In this document: positions 35,776-46,906 of the stretch, piece after piece
Layout: the number at the start of each line of letters is the position of its first letter
How positions within the stretch are numbered: position 1 is the first letter of the stretch
Origin: Oreohelix idahoensis
Taxonomy: Eukaryota > Mollusca > Gastropoda > Stylommatophora > Oreohelicidae
Direction: 5' to 3'
Assembly (NCBI GenBank): GCA_024509875.1
Contig: JAMPIV010011336.1
Span: 26,811 to 90,810, forward strand
Length of the DNA stretch: 64,000 nucleotides
Notes under the pieces: model-generated
The model's database searches: none
Seen by the model: the letters and a program-made list of their open reading frames with translations, nothing else
What the model was told of the DNA's origin: nothing
Program-made: the position numbers and the translations under genes

Positions 35776-37143
35776 CACATACACATATAAAACATACCTA
35801 GCTCTAGAACTCACAAAGGAAAATAACATGATATCTGTACGTTCAGACTGCAGGACTGAGGTACAAGCGTATGGTTATTATCACTTCGTTTGTTTTTTTA
35901 GAACTCTGGTGTGTACGCTGTTCCGTACTTTCTAGTCGTTCTAAGAATGATCGAAAAATGCACTGAAAGAATCGATGCTTTTCGTGTGCAAGCGAATAAA
36001 AATCAAGCAAACCCGGATAAGGAATATATTGGCATATAGAGACGTAAAGAAATGACATTAAGGATAAAGAAAAGACAGAGTACACTAACAAATATTTAAC
36101 CAGTAAGAATTAGAGAGGAGAGATTGTAACATAAATAAGGAAAATACATATGCGTGCGTTGCGCAATACAAGTAACAAGACCAAGAACAAAGAAATGTAA
36201 TATCATTATATTGTTTATAACCTGGTGTTACTGCTTGTAGCTTTGTGTGGTGTCTTGTTATCTCTAATATGAAAAAAAAGACTAAAAACGAATTGCTCCC
36301 TAGAAGGCTACTAATATAGAGTTGAGGATACAGCTTGCAATCTCTTCACGGAAAGTCCTGCAGAAGGCTTCACTGCAAGAACGGAAGAATAGTTGTGGAG
36401 CAGGATCTTAAAACACCTGTTCACTCGCTGGAAGAAATGGAAATCAAAATTGATCGCAGGTACTATCGAGATTACAATCTTCATTTTGGTTCGTCTGTAA
36501 GGGCAGCATTGCCGTATTGCTCGAGACATGTAGGAGCCAACATTTTATATAATGACAGTAGTGTTTTTCTTGTGATGCACAATAAACTTAATGGACATTT
36601 GGGACAAAATATAAGAACGACAGAAATCGTTGCCTGCTACAATAATAAACAAGAGACAATAAACGTAGTAAAAAAAAAAAATGCAAGATATACTATCATA
36701 AATACTGTTACTGAAACAAGCACGAAAATATACGTAAATACAGATCAAAAACTATAAATCGGAATACATATGCCAAACAATATGTTGTAATTAGTGAATA
36801 TATTATGTAAAACACCTTGAAGTGGTGAGATAGCTTACGTTTGCATGTCTTATCGATCCCACGAGCTGTAACAGCTGGAGCTTTGCCTCTAGCAAGTTCA
36901 ATTAAGCCATACAGGTTAGTGATAGGAAAAGATACCTCCATGAATAAGAGGCTCTGAAGAGAGGCCAGGCTAAATTAATGTAAATAATGGCTTGTATATT
37001 TATGTGTTTTCATATCCAGTGAATATAGTTGATCGTCTATTACTACATCACACAGTAATCAGAACGAATACTGGAAAAAATCTTACGAAGGGACTAACCG
37101 GGCAGTGGGTGATTCGCTAATGCCGATTGTTCAGTACTTCCGA

Positions 37144-37146
<3 letters not shown>
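35776..37146. other. no gene recognised (1.4 kb)
   Basis: The 140-codon plus frame at 36,335-36,757 has no domain I know, ends in an A-run-containing, Lys/Thr-rich tail, and lacks supporting context. I do not call it a gene. Confidence 0.4.
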
Positions 37147-37215
<69 letters not shown>

Positions 37216-37372
37216 AATATATATAAATATAACAGACAGACAGACACACACACACAAACACACACACACAAACACACACACATACAAATATATAAATATA
37301 TATAAATATATATAAATATATATAAATATATATAAATATAAATAAATATATAAATATATATATATATAAAGT
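37147..37372. repeat. compound (CA)n / (TATAAA)n microsatellite
   Basis: About 58 bp of (CA)n, then TA-rich, (GACA), (CACAAA) and finally 'tatataaa' repeats. Confidence 0.95.
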
Positions 37373-37394
37373 GTGCGTGTTTGTATCAAAAGAA

Positions 37395-38155
37395 AACAGA
37401 TAGACTAAATAAGTGTAGCCAACATCAATCTAAAGAAGACAGAAGTCATGACACTCACTGTGAGCAATCCTGAGCCCTTAACAATAAGGAACCAAACGCT
37501 AGAACAAACAGTCACATTTACATGCCTAAGAAGCAAAGTAACACCAGACGGCAGAACAAGCAAAGACATCAGCAACATAATTAATAAAGCGAGAAAAGCC
37601 TTTGCTAGTCTAAACATATGGACGTCTTCCAAGTGCAGTACAAACACCAAATTAAGATTATATGAGAGCTGTGTACTTTCTGTGCTTCTCTATGGTGCGG
37701 AATGCTGGAGAGTAACAGAGAAGGAAATATCGAAAGTATCCTCTTTCCACGCGACCTGCATAAGATAAATTATCAAAATCTTTGGGCCGAATACCATCAC
37801 CAACCAAGAACTGATTACTCAAAGCAACAAAGAGGACAAGCACTTTATCATAGCTGGCAGACACTGGTATGCGTTGGCCACGTCCTCAGAAAATACTCCG
37901 ATGCCATCACAAGAACAGCTATACTATGGACCCCTGAAGGAAAGCGAAAGAGAGGCCGACCAAAAACCACTTGACGGAGAACTGTGGAGGCCGAGATGCA
38001 AAGAATGAACCAGAGCTGGGGCACTGCACGAAGGATGGCCGCCGACCTAACAAAGTATAAGCATTTTGTTGCTGCCCTACAAGACGCCACCAGGCGTGAT
38101 GGCCACTGACTACTTAGACAACCGGTGGCTAAGGATCAAAGAAGAAGAAGAACTG
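37395..38155 (+). pseudogene. LINE ORF2 3' half (family L-b), 5'-truncated
   Basis: The translation, with frame changes, follows the end of a LINE RT: 'NLKKTEVMTL', 'FTCLRSKVTPDGRTSKDI', '[20 protein letters not shown]', '[16 protein letters not shown]', then in another frame '[18 protein letters not shown]', '[14 protein letters not shown]' and 'FVAALQDAT'. It closes with a 3' tail of (GAA) repeats near 38,143-38,152, right after the terminal stop. The 5' end falls at the microsatellite edge near 37,395, as expected of truncated target-primed insertion. Internal stops and shifts make it a pseudogene. Confidence 0.8.
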
Positions 38156-39320
<1,165 letters not shown>

Positions 39321-39327
39321 AATACGT

Positions 39328-39420
39328 TAGAACGAACGAACGAACGAACTTTATTTTCAAAGGGTTGAGAATTGGGCACGCATGCCCTTCTGACATTCTG
39401 CCCTTCCTTTCTCTCACCTT
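39328..39420 (-). mobile_element. repeat family D 3' end with (TTCG)n tail
   Basis: On the minus strand 'cccaattctcaaccctttg' is followed by 'aaaataaag' and (TTCG)n. The same end is found on the plus strand at 60,255-60,325. The tandem-tetranucleotide tail suggests a non-LTR retrotransposon or a SINE 3' end. Confidence 0.6.
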
Positions 39421-39708
39421 TCATACCGAATTCATTTATTCTCACATGCATTTTACATATCAATTTCAAGGAATTCAACGTTGTAAAATAAAATAAAATA
39501 GCACACTCATATTAACATTAACTACTTATAAGCATGACACAAAATATGTTGAAAAGCACAAACATCGTCATTAGAACCTACACAGTTAATATTATAAGAA
39601 ATGATAATCCGATGGGGGGGACATGTAATCAGAACTCGTAAAGTATTCGAAAAGAGTGTATGAATAGGGACTGAGGTTGTTTCTTAGGTTATGTGGAAGA
39701 TAATTCCA
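39421..39708. other. no gene recognised
   Basis: AT-rich spacer with a short (AAAAT) repeat near 39,486-39,500. Nothing else supported. Confidence 0.4.
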
Positions 39709-39709
39709 A

Positions 39710-39768
<59 letters not shown>

Positions 39769-39789
39769 TAGACAGATAGACAGATAGAC

Positions 39790-39885
<96 letters not shown>
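39709..39885. repeat. (GATA)n/(GACA)n microsatellite
   Basis: GATA and GACA tetranucleotides in blocks, about 175 bp. Confidence 0.97.
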
Positions 39886-39914
39886 CGTCGAAGCAGTGTA
39901 TAAATACTTTGAAT

Positions 39915-40125
39915 GATGTTTGAGACTTTACCACACTAGATGCAGCTTTTTATGATATAGGGAGACCTTCCCTCTTCGCTGCCTTTTGTTTTTCTAACTC
40001 AAGAGCAGAATCAGATACCCATTTACAGCTGGATAAACTCGAGTGTGGCGTTTTCAGGTTTCGATTCGAAAACCCGGCAATTGTTCCGCGATATAAAGCT
40101 CTCTAACCGCTCAGCCAATTGAACC
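39915..40125 (-). mobile_element. SINE family 2, decayed copy
   Basis: It shows the core 'tttctaactcaagagcaga', 'acccatttacagctggata' and the box B relic 'ttcgattcgaaaaccc' in antisense order, with a box A-like 'aaccgctcagcc' at the right end. It adjoins the (GATA)n tract, as does the copy at 62,625. Confidence 0.75.
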
Positions 40126-40627
40126 CTTGATGGGAGTAGCATTACTGGCATCCAATTTGCATTGCGCATGCGCAATGATCAATGTCATTGTCATAGAAAA
40201 TGCCTGCAGCCGTGGCAAACTCAACACAATCGGTAAAACCAAGGTAGTGAATGACCATATACATTATAAATGCATGAATTTGTTGATAACATCAGTGCTT
40301 GAAAAAAAAAGATCTATACAGAATGACTTAAATATGCGCGTCTGTCAGTTTTAAATTGTCACAGTCTGAGGATTTTTATAAACATTTACAATCTGAAAAT
40401 TCTGACGCAGGCTTGCGCTGGTTATTTTTTAGAGCTTTGGAATGGAATATTTACTAATGGTTAAAGTGATGGCGTTGACGATTCAGTTGTTTTGCTTTAG
40501 TTTTTAATGCTGTTGGTTATCTAGTACCATTAAAGGCTTTCTAACTACTTATGTGTTATTAAATGTTGGTTCCTTGCAGGTGTCTAGCTTTGACTGAAGG
40601 CCACTTATATCACATACTTGTTCCACA
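40126..40627. other. no gene recognised
   Basis: Spacer. The 75-codon frame at 40,127-40,354 has no motif. Confidence 0.45.
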
Positions 40628-40872
40628 GATTAATAATAATAATAATAATAAATTCTTTAAGCGCCAAACACGGCGCATAAGGCAGAAACCAGTGCTCTCC
40701 AGGTTGTTCGTTGTGACGCCACTCCTCTTAGCTCTTGCACATTATTTAGGCCCAACGTTCTTCCTTCTCTTATTATTGTTCTTCTGAGTGTTTCTTTTGG
40801 TCTTCCTTTTTTCCGCTTACCCTCAGGAACCCAAGTGAGCGCCTGTAGATTACTACCACCAATTGGTACCAC
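40628..40872 (-). pseudogene. LINE ORF2 C-terminal end (family L-c) with (TAA/TTA)n tail
   Basis: The minus frame reads 'LQALTWVPEGKRKKGRPKET', 'LRRTIIREGRTLGLNNVQEL' and 'TTWRALVSALCAVFGA', the standard C-terminal tail of LINE ORF2. The 3' noncoding end follows at once and finishes in an (ATT)n run (40,631-40,652). The rest of the element is missing. Confidence 0.75.
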
Positions 40873-41035
40873 CGATTAATATCATGAAATAAGAGAGAAA
40901 CAAATATCCCTCCTGAGTATTGTGTCTCCTGACATGAAAATCAGGTGTCCATCCCTTTCATTCCACTATCCCATCTGCCTCAGAACGTTACAATCTCTGA
41001 GCATTAATGTTAATCCCAGTGAGCAGAAAACACGC

Positions 41036-41039
<4 letters not shown>

Positions 41040-41128
<89 letters not shown>
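41040..41128. repeat. (TA)n microsatellite, left of element 2
   Basis: About 88 bp of TA ending exactly at the LTR start. Together with 49,198-49,296 it is one tract split by the insertion. The final TATAT is the target duplication. Confidence 0.95.
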
Positions 41129-41131
<3 letters not shown>

Positions 41132-41616
41132 CACAGTATGATTAACACAGCTGTGGACTGGCGGTGCTCCGCTGGGGGCGGGTACATAATGCCAGTCGCG
41201 TGTGTGAGGTGTTCTCATACACTTAACTTAACAACACGAAACAGCGAGGTTAGCAGGTCAGGGGTGAACGCAAGGGGCGTGCTGATTGGGCAGTGAAGAA
41301 GAGAGGACAGAGAGAGCGATAGAGATTTTTGGTGATGATGGCTGACTCGAATTGTCGAATGCAAGAGGATATTTAGTTGTGAGGATTTAAGGCATTTGGT
41401 TACCTGGGATTTTCATCTATGTGTTACACTTTGCTGAATACATATAGTGTTGTAATTTTGTGGTGATAATTATGTGAATACATTAGACAGAGTTGGGAAC
41501 ATTGCTAGTGTTGGTTATGACTTGAATGTGTTCCACTCCACCCCTCTCTCTCTCTCTCGTGTGTAGTATTTTGAGGACTAAGGCATATGTGTATTTTAAT
41601 ACAAAATACCCTGTCA
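41129..41616 (+). repeat. 5' LTR of element 2
   Basis: 488 bp, closely matching 48,712-49,199. It contains a CT-rich run near 41,553-41,568. The last bases 'ccctgtca' precede the primer binding site by two bases. Confidence 0.93.
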
Positions 41617-41618
41617 GG

Positions 41619-41636
41619 TGGGGGCTCGTCCGGGAT
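41619..41636 (+). promoter_or_regulatory. primer binding site, tRNA-Pro type
   Basis: TGGGGGCTCGTCCGGGAT lies two bases after the 5' LTR. It is complementary over 18 bases to the 3' end of tRNA-Pro, the same primer site used by many vertebrate gammaretroviruses. Confidence 0.9.
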
Positions 41637-43879
41637 CCTCATGTTTGATTATCTTTCACGTTCAATGCAGCGCCAGGTCAGAAATTTAATTTAGGTCACG
41701 TACAGTGTAGACCTGTTGTTCATTCACGTAGTCGTCAGCTATTTTTTTAAATAGTGAGTCACGGGTCACTGATTAGCGATAGACAGTGAAGTGGGGTATT
41801 GATTATGAACAGTAGGCTGTCACGTTACATGTGCAATAGGGTATAAGGACATTTCTGGCTCTTCGCAAGTTGAAGGTAGCCTCAGGTGATTGTAAAAAGT
41901 TATCAGTTATAGGGGTTTAGGTGGTAATTCCCTGTTGACGATGAAGATGGTTGACCTGGTATGAACAGTTGGTAAGGACCTAGAGTTACTTACAAGTCCT
42001 GGCTGTACGAGAGTGTCAGTGCTAACAAAATGTCAGGGCGACATTGAGCACTCCTCTGGTTAAGAAAACGACGCCGTTGTCGGCCAACGTCTACAGTGTG
42101 AACCAAATTGCAGCAGGTTCGTTGTCATTCATTTTATTGTCTGCAAAGCTGAGAGGACGAAGATGTTGCTGCTAATACATGTTGGGCGAACAAGAGGATG
42201 GCAGCCTTGGTAGCATTCTTTTCAGCGTCTGACTGGTCAAGACTAGAGGCCGCTGCAGCGCCGTTTGAAAGCCAACAGTGGGACAGTGTTGCCACTACAA
42301 AGTGTTTACTGGCTCAGGAGACGACGTACCTGTGGAAATCAAGTGGTTGAGTCTTCTTGTGGAACTGGGCGCATGCCGAACACTGGATCTGGTGCATTAC
42401 AGTATCAACATTTTACACACGGTCGTTACGGAGGTTGCCAGAAGCTGAACAGTACTAGATTTACGTTACGATCTTTGCCTTATACAAAACACTGCAGTCC
42501 ATCATCATAAACTGTACTGAACTTTTTCTCACGTAGAAGGCTGCACTACACCTTTGCAAACGGTGGTAACTTTCATGAACTCGTGAGATGTTATTGGTGT
42601 GGAGCTGGCAAATCCTCGCCTTGTGCTGACGACGAGCTAGTATACAGTTGTGGTATAACTTTGATGCGTGTGGTCTGACTTTTTGCTTGACATCCCTGTG
42701 ATATTTCAGTGAAGATAAGGCACTATCTGGGGACAAGCGTGGACTTTGTACCTTACATGATAGTGCTGGGACCACTCAGGGGTCATCGTAATGGACAATA
42801 TTTGTAACTTTACGTAACTTTGTAACGTGTCGTTCGTTGTGTGGACCATTGGATCATTAGTGACTAAGAGGCTGTGGATATCAACGTCATCATCAGGAAC
42901 CCAGACCTTCAGAGATCATCAATTTAATTGATTTATAGTTAATTTTCTTAATGTGGTATTATTATTATATATTATTGGACACTTATTTTTTTTAGTACCT
43001 TTCTACTTTATAATATTATATAATTAGTAATCATTCTCCTGTGACCTTTTTTCCATTTTGGTTGGTGAGTACGTCATCCAACTGGTGTGGTGTTGCAACA
43101 TACTACCTTTGGTCACTTCATTGTCTATTGTAGGTTTTTGTTATGTCTTCGTAGAAGTATAATTTTGGTGTCATTTGGTTGTTGTGTGGGTTTAGGATTT
43201 TCTCTTTTGCATTGCGGAAAGAGATTGTGCTAAACTGTTCTTTAGGACGGTTGCTGGGTGAATTGTGTGCTGGAGCACGGGCACATAGAGCTGACCCTAT
43301 TGGCTGCCCTGCATAATTCACGTTGCACATTTTAGTGTATTAGTAACGGGTTGTAATTAGACATCTGCTGCTGTCTGAGAGTATCTTTTTTTCGTATTCC
43401 ACTGTACTGTTGTGTTCGTTCGTGTAGTAAGGTCGTCTTGATCATCTTCATTATTGTCATCATTGTTTGTATTTATGTTTGTTTTGTTTCAGTGAAGTGT
43501 ATCTCAATTTCAATTCCAGTACTGATGGCATAAGAGTAGGTGGTGTATTTTTGCTTGTGTAGACGTAATTTTCTGGTTTGGTTGAGAATCACATGTACGT
43601 TTATGCCATTAAGTATATTGCAGTGGGGTTTAGTTTCACTGCGTAAATATTATGGGTGTCATGGGTACAGCAAATTATGCTGTTGAATAACTTCACACCA
43701 TTATACTGAATACACCTATTTGATTGGTACAGTCAGTATTTCTGACTAGGCATTACATATAATTTTGATCCTTTTTGTAGTACAATATCTGATAATTTTC
43801 CAGTGGGGAATACTGAAGGCATTTTTTTGTACACTGAGTACTGCTTTAAGAAATTTTAATTTAATTACATTACATTACG
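41637..43879 (+). other. very long untranslated leader of element 2
   Basis: 2.24 kb between the primer site and the gag ATG, with only short frames (for example 42,265-42,510). It has a 3' splice-site-like 'tttgttttgtttcag' ending near 43,491. It may hold packaging signals, a removable intron or lost coding sequence. Confidence 0.55.
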
Positions 43880-44743
43880 ATGGCTAGCCTCTTAGAATTT
43901 GTTGAGGTTGGTAAAGAGCTAGCATTAACAGGCCCTGCTCTACAGGAATGGGCAGAAAAAAATGGAAAGAAAAACAGGAAAATGATAGAATGGAACGGTG
44001 TGAGGAGAGAGAATTCCAGAAATTGAAGATTGAAGCTGATAAATTGAAGATTGAAGCTGATAAATTGAAGATAGAAGCTGACAAATTCAAGATAGAAGCA
44101 GAGAAAGAGATGAAGAAAATTGAAGCTGACAGAGAAATAAATCTGAAGAAGCTAGATAATGAGTCCAGGAAGCAGGATTCAGGTGGGAAAGAATTATCAC
44201 GTCCCCATAGACTACGGTTACCCAATTTTAATCAATATTTGGACAGCATGGACGTGTATTTGGAACGTTTTGAAGCAGAAATTGTGGCTTAGAAGATAAA
44301 GAAGGAAGAGTGGCCTGTTCTGCTGGGAAACTTGCTTTCAGGATCTGCGTTAGAAACTGTGTATAGTATCCCTTTAGCCGACAGAGCAAATTATGACATA
44401 GTCAAGGAGAGGTTGTTAAGGAAATTTCATCTAACGGCGGAAGGGTATCGGGCTCGTTTCCGAGACGTGAGACCAAGCGTCAATCAGGATTTTGAGGATT
44501 TCATTGCGAAAATTACTCAGCTATTAAATCGATGGATCGAGATGGAAGGTTTTACTAGAGACTTTGATGGGCTTTTCGATCTTATGTTACGGGACAAAGT
44601 ATTGTCATCGTGTTCATCTGAGCTTATTGCGTTTTTCCAGGAACGCAAGCCCAAAAACATCGGTATGATGTCAGAATTAGGACACCAATACGTGACCGCG
44701 CATCCAGGTAAGGTCATACACAGCGAGTATAGGAAAGATTACT
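43880..44743 (+). pseudogene. gag: element 2 gag, broken
   Basis: It starts 'MASLLEFVEVGKELALTGPA', parallel to the N-terminus of element 1. A seven-A run at 43,956-43,962 shifts the frame, after which a coiled coil with the 7-residue repeat KLKIEAD (44,020-44,110) and the capsid-like part continue. A TAG at 44,290-44,292 interrupts the capsid region ('FEAEIVA' then stop). The same frame resumes with 'GNLLSGSALETVYSIPLADR' through 'LGHQYVTAHPGK', matching the element 1 capsid region. A further shift between about 44,700 and 44,745 moves into the pol frame. Three lesions make gag non-functional as read. Confidence 0.85.
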
Positions 44744-46906
44744 AGAAAACCTTACAATCAACATAGATCGAAGAGTGCCGATAGATTTGGCCCCAGAAGA
44801 TTTAATTATGATAGACCATACTTTCGGGGAGACATATCTCCTGCACGGTATGACAATTATCGGGACCATAGATCACCGAGGAAGAAATGTAACTATCAAT
44901 CTGATAGAAATCAATACAGATATACTGGAGACAGACATGATAGGTACCCGCGGAATCAGATCCAGATAGATGCGCCAAACGAGCAGGAACAAAGACGATT
45001 TCGCAAAAGCTCACCTTACCAAAGAAACAAATCCTTTGAGAAAAAGGAGTCTGACCGAGTAGTCAGACACTCTCCAAACAATAGTCCGAAAAAGGATAGC
45101 AATACTCAGCTACACTGTAGTCTTTGTAAGGGAACAGGACATTTGGCAAAGGTCTCTGCTAATAATTCAGAACGAGCTAATTCGGCTTGCATATTAGAAA
45201 CCTTTAACAATGAGAATTGCGAAGGGTGTAGACCATTATTTGAACCAGACGGTAAGCCTATGCTTATCTATGGTCACAATCTGCCTTGTCTCTCTTCTCT
45301 TGAAGAAAATGGTCATTTGGAATTGCATCCAGAATTTGTGCAAAAGCAGGAAGTGTCTGTGTTGAGAGACACGGGATGCACAACTATTGGAGTGCGTAGA
45401 TCCTGCATTGACGACTCATGCTTGATAGGTAAGACAGCAAGATGCGTCACTTTCGGGGGTAACATTGAGTATTACCCTCTTGCCATTATAGAGGTGGACA
45501 CACCCTTCATATCTGGTAGAGTACAGGCCTGTGTACTCGAAGCACCGATAGCGGATTTGATTGTGGGTAATGTGCAAGGTGTGCAGGAATGTACTCAGAT
45601 GGACATCAGGAAATGGAGGGACAATCGTGTGCTTAAGGCCAATGCGGTGATTACGAGGGCGCAGTCAAAGGCAGATGACGCATTAGAAGCGACACATCAT
45701 GAAGCTAAGACATCGGAATTGGTCAATGGAAGTCAGGATACACAGGTGTCGGACTTTATCCAGCACCAACGGTCAGACGGATCATTGCGTAAATTTTACA
45801 ACTTTGTCGAGAGAAGTGATGTAAAGTGCACGAAGCTGGCCAGACATTGGTTCGAGCTCAAGAATAATGTTCTCACTAGGTGTTTCGCTAAGGGAGTACA
45901 AACTCAGCGCCAAGTGGTGGTACCGTGTAGTTTTAGAGCAAAAGTGTTAGAGGTTGCACATGACTCCCCTTTCGCGGGACATATGGGTGTGGCTCGAACG
46001 CGCCAGAGGGTGCTGTCACAGTTCTACTGGCCATTGTTTAGCAAGGACATTAAACTATATTGTAGGTCCTGTAAGATATGCCAACAGATGCGGCATAAAG
46101 GCAGAACTCCCAAAGCTCCAATGCAGGTTACGGACTTGTCAGTACGACCTTTCCAGAAAGTAGCGATTGATATTATAGGCCCCCTCTCGGTCACTTCATA
46201 CAGGGGATATCGTTTCATTTTAACGATGGTAGATTTGTGCACCAGGTGGCCGGAGGCGGTGCCGATGAAGAGTATTACTTCACAAGCAGTCGCAGAGGCT
46301 TTGCAGATGTTGTTTTGCAGGTTTGGTTTTCCGGAAGAGATATTATCGGATAGGGGCCGTCAGTTCATTTCGAAGGAGATGTCAGAAATCACTGGGCTGT
46401 TGGGTATTGCCCAAACATTCACGAGTCCATATCACCCTCAGTCAAACGGAGTTTGCGAGCGTTTTAACGGTGCATTAAAACACATGCTGGCAAAAGTGAC
46501 CACAGAATCTCCGCAAGAATGGGATAGGTTACTCCCAGCGGTCCTTTTTGCCTATAGGGAGGCTCCCCAAGAGAGTACAGGATTTTCCCCTTTCGAATTA
46601 CTGTATGGGGCAAACCCAAGGGGGCCGATGCACATATTGAAGGATTTATTAACTGGAAAATGTGCAAATAGCACCTCAGTTACGAGTTATGAGTATGTAG
46701 TGAGCCTCAGAGAACGTATTGTAAAATCTTGTTTGGTGGCACGTGATTGTTTAGCGGGGTCGTTAGCACGGTATCGGAAGTACGCAAATCGGAACTCCAA
46801 ACTAGTATCCCTGATTCCAGGTGAGGAAGTTTGGCTACTTTTACCAGCTAAAGAGGATCGCTTGAGCATTACGTGGCAAGGACCATTCAAGGTGGTTAAA
46901 AAATGA
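44744..46906 (+). CDS. pol: element 2 nucleocapsid-like region, protease and integrase
   Basis: The open frame begins without an ATG at the frame shift; the first ATG is at 45,143. It opens with a basic Arg/Tyr/Asn region and a degenerate zinc knuckle CSLCKGTGHLAKV, whose fourth cysteine is missing. The aspartic protease site is DTG ('VLRDTGCTTIGVRRS', near 45,369), with a later 'ADLIVG'. Integrase has its HHCC finger ('HDSPFAGHMG', 'CRSCKICQ') and catalytic D (46,169), D (46,349) and E (46,457) with exact 35-residue spacing, then a tail 'WQGPFKVV'. It ends at TGA 46,904-46,906, directly after six A's, while homology goes on in the next ORF. Compared with element 1, the GPY/F tail is cut at this point. 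Confidence 0.9.
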   Translation, partial: RKPYNQHRSKSADRFGPRRFNYDRPYFRGDISPARYDNYRDHRSPRKKCNYQSDRNQYRYTGDRHDRYPRNQIQIDAPNEQEQRRFRKSSPYQRNKSFEKKESDRVVRHSPNNSPKKDSNTQLHCSLCKGTGHLAKVSANNSERANSACILETFNNENCEGCRPLFEPDGKPMLIYGHNLPCLSSLEENGHLELHPEFVQKQEVSVLRDTGCTTIGVRRSCIDDSCLIGKTARCVTFGGNIEYYPLAIIEVDTPFISGRVQACVLEAPIADLIVGNVQGVQECTQMDIRKWRDNRVLKANAVITRAQSKADDALEATHHEAKTSELVNGSQDTQVSDFIQHQRSDGSLRKFYNFVERSDVKCTKLARHWFELKNNVLTRCFAKGVQTQRQVVVPCSFRAKVLEVAHDSPFAGHMGVARTRQRVLSQFYWPLFSKDIKLYCRSCKICQQMRHKGRTPKAPMQVTDLSVRPFQKVAIDIIGPLSVTSYRGYRFILTMVDLCTRWPEAVPMKSITSQAVAEALQMLFCRFGFPEEILSDRGRQFISKEMSEITGLLGIAQTFTSPYHPQSNGVCERFNGALKHMLAKVTTESPQEWDRLLPAVLFAYREAPQESTGFSPFELLYGANPRGPMHILKDLLTGKCANSTSVTSYEYVVSLRERIVKSCLVARDCLAGSLARYRKYANRNSKLVSLIPGEEVWLLLPAKEDRLSITWQGPFKVVKK

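Noticed and set aside
36335..36757. 140-codon host gene
   Set aside because: No recognised domain, a low-complexity end over an A-run and no context. It is most likely chance.
42265..42775. An extra gene in the leader of element 2 (for example env-like)
   Set aside because: Only short frames, with no signal peptide, membrane segment or glycosylation pattern.
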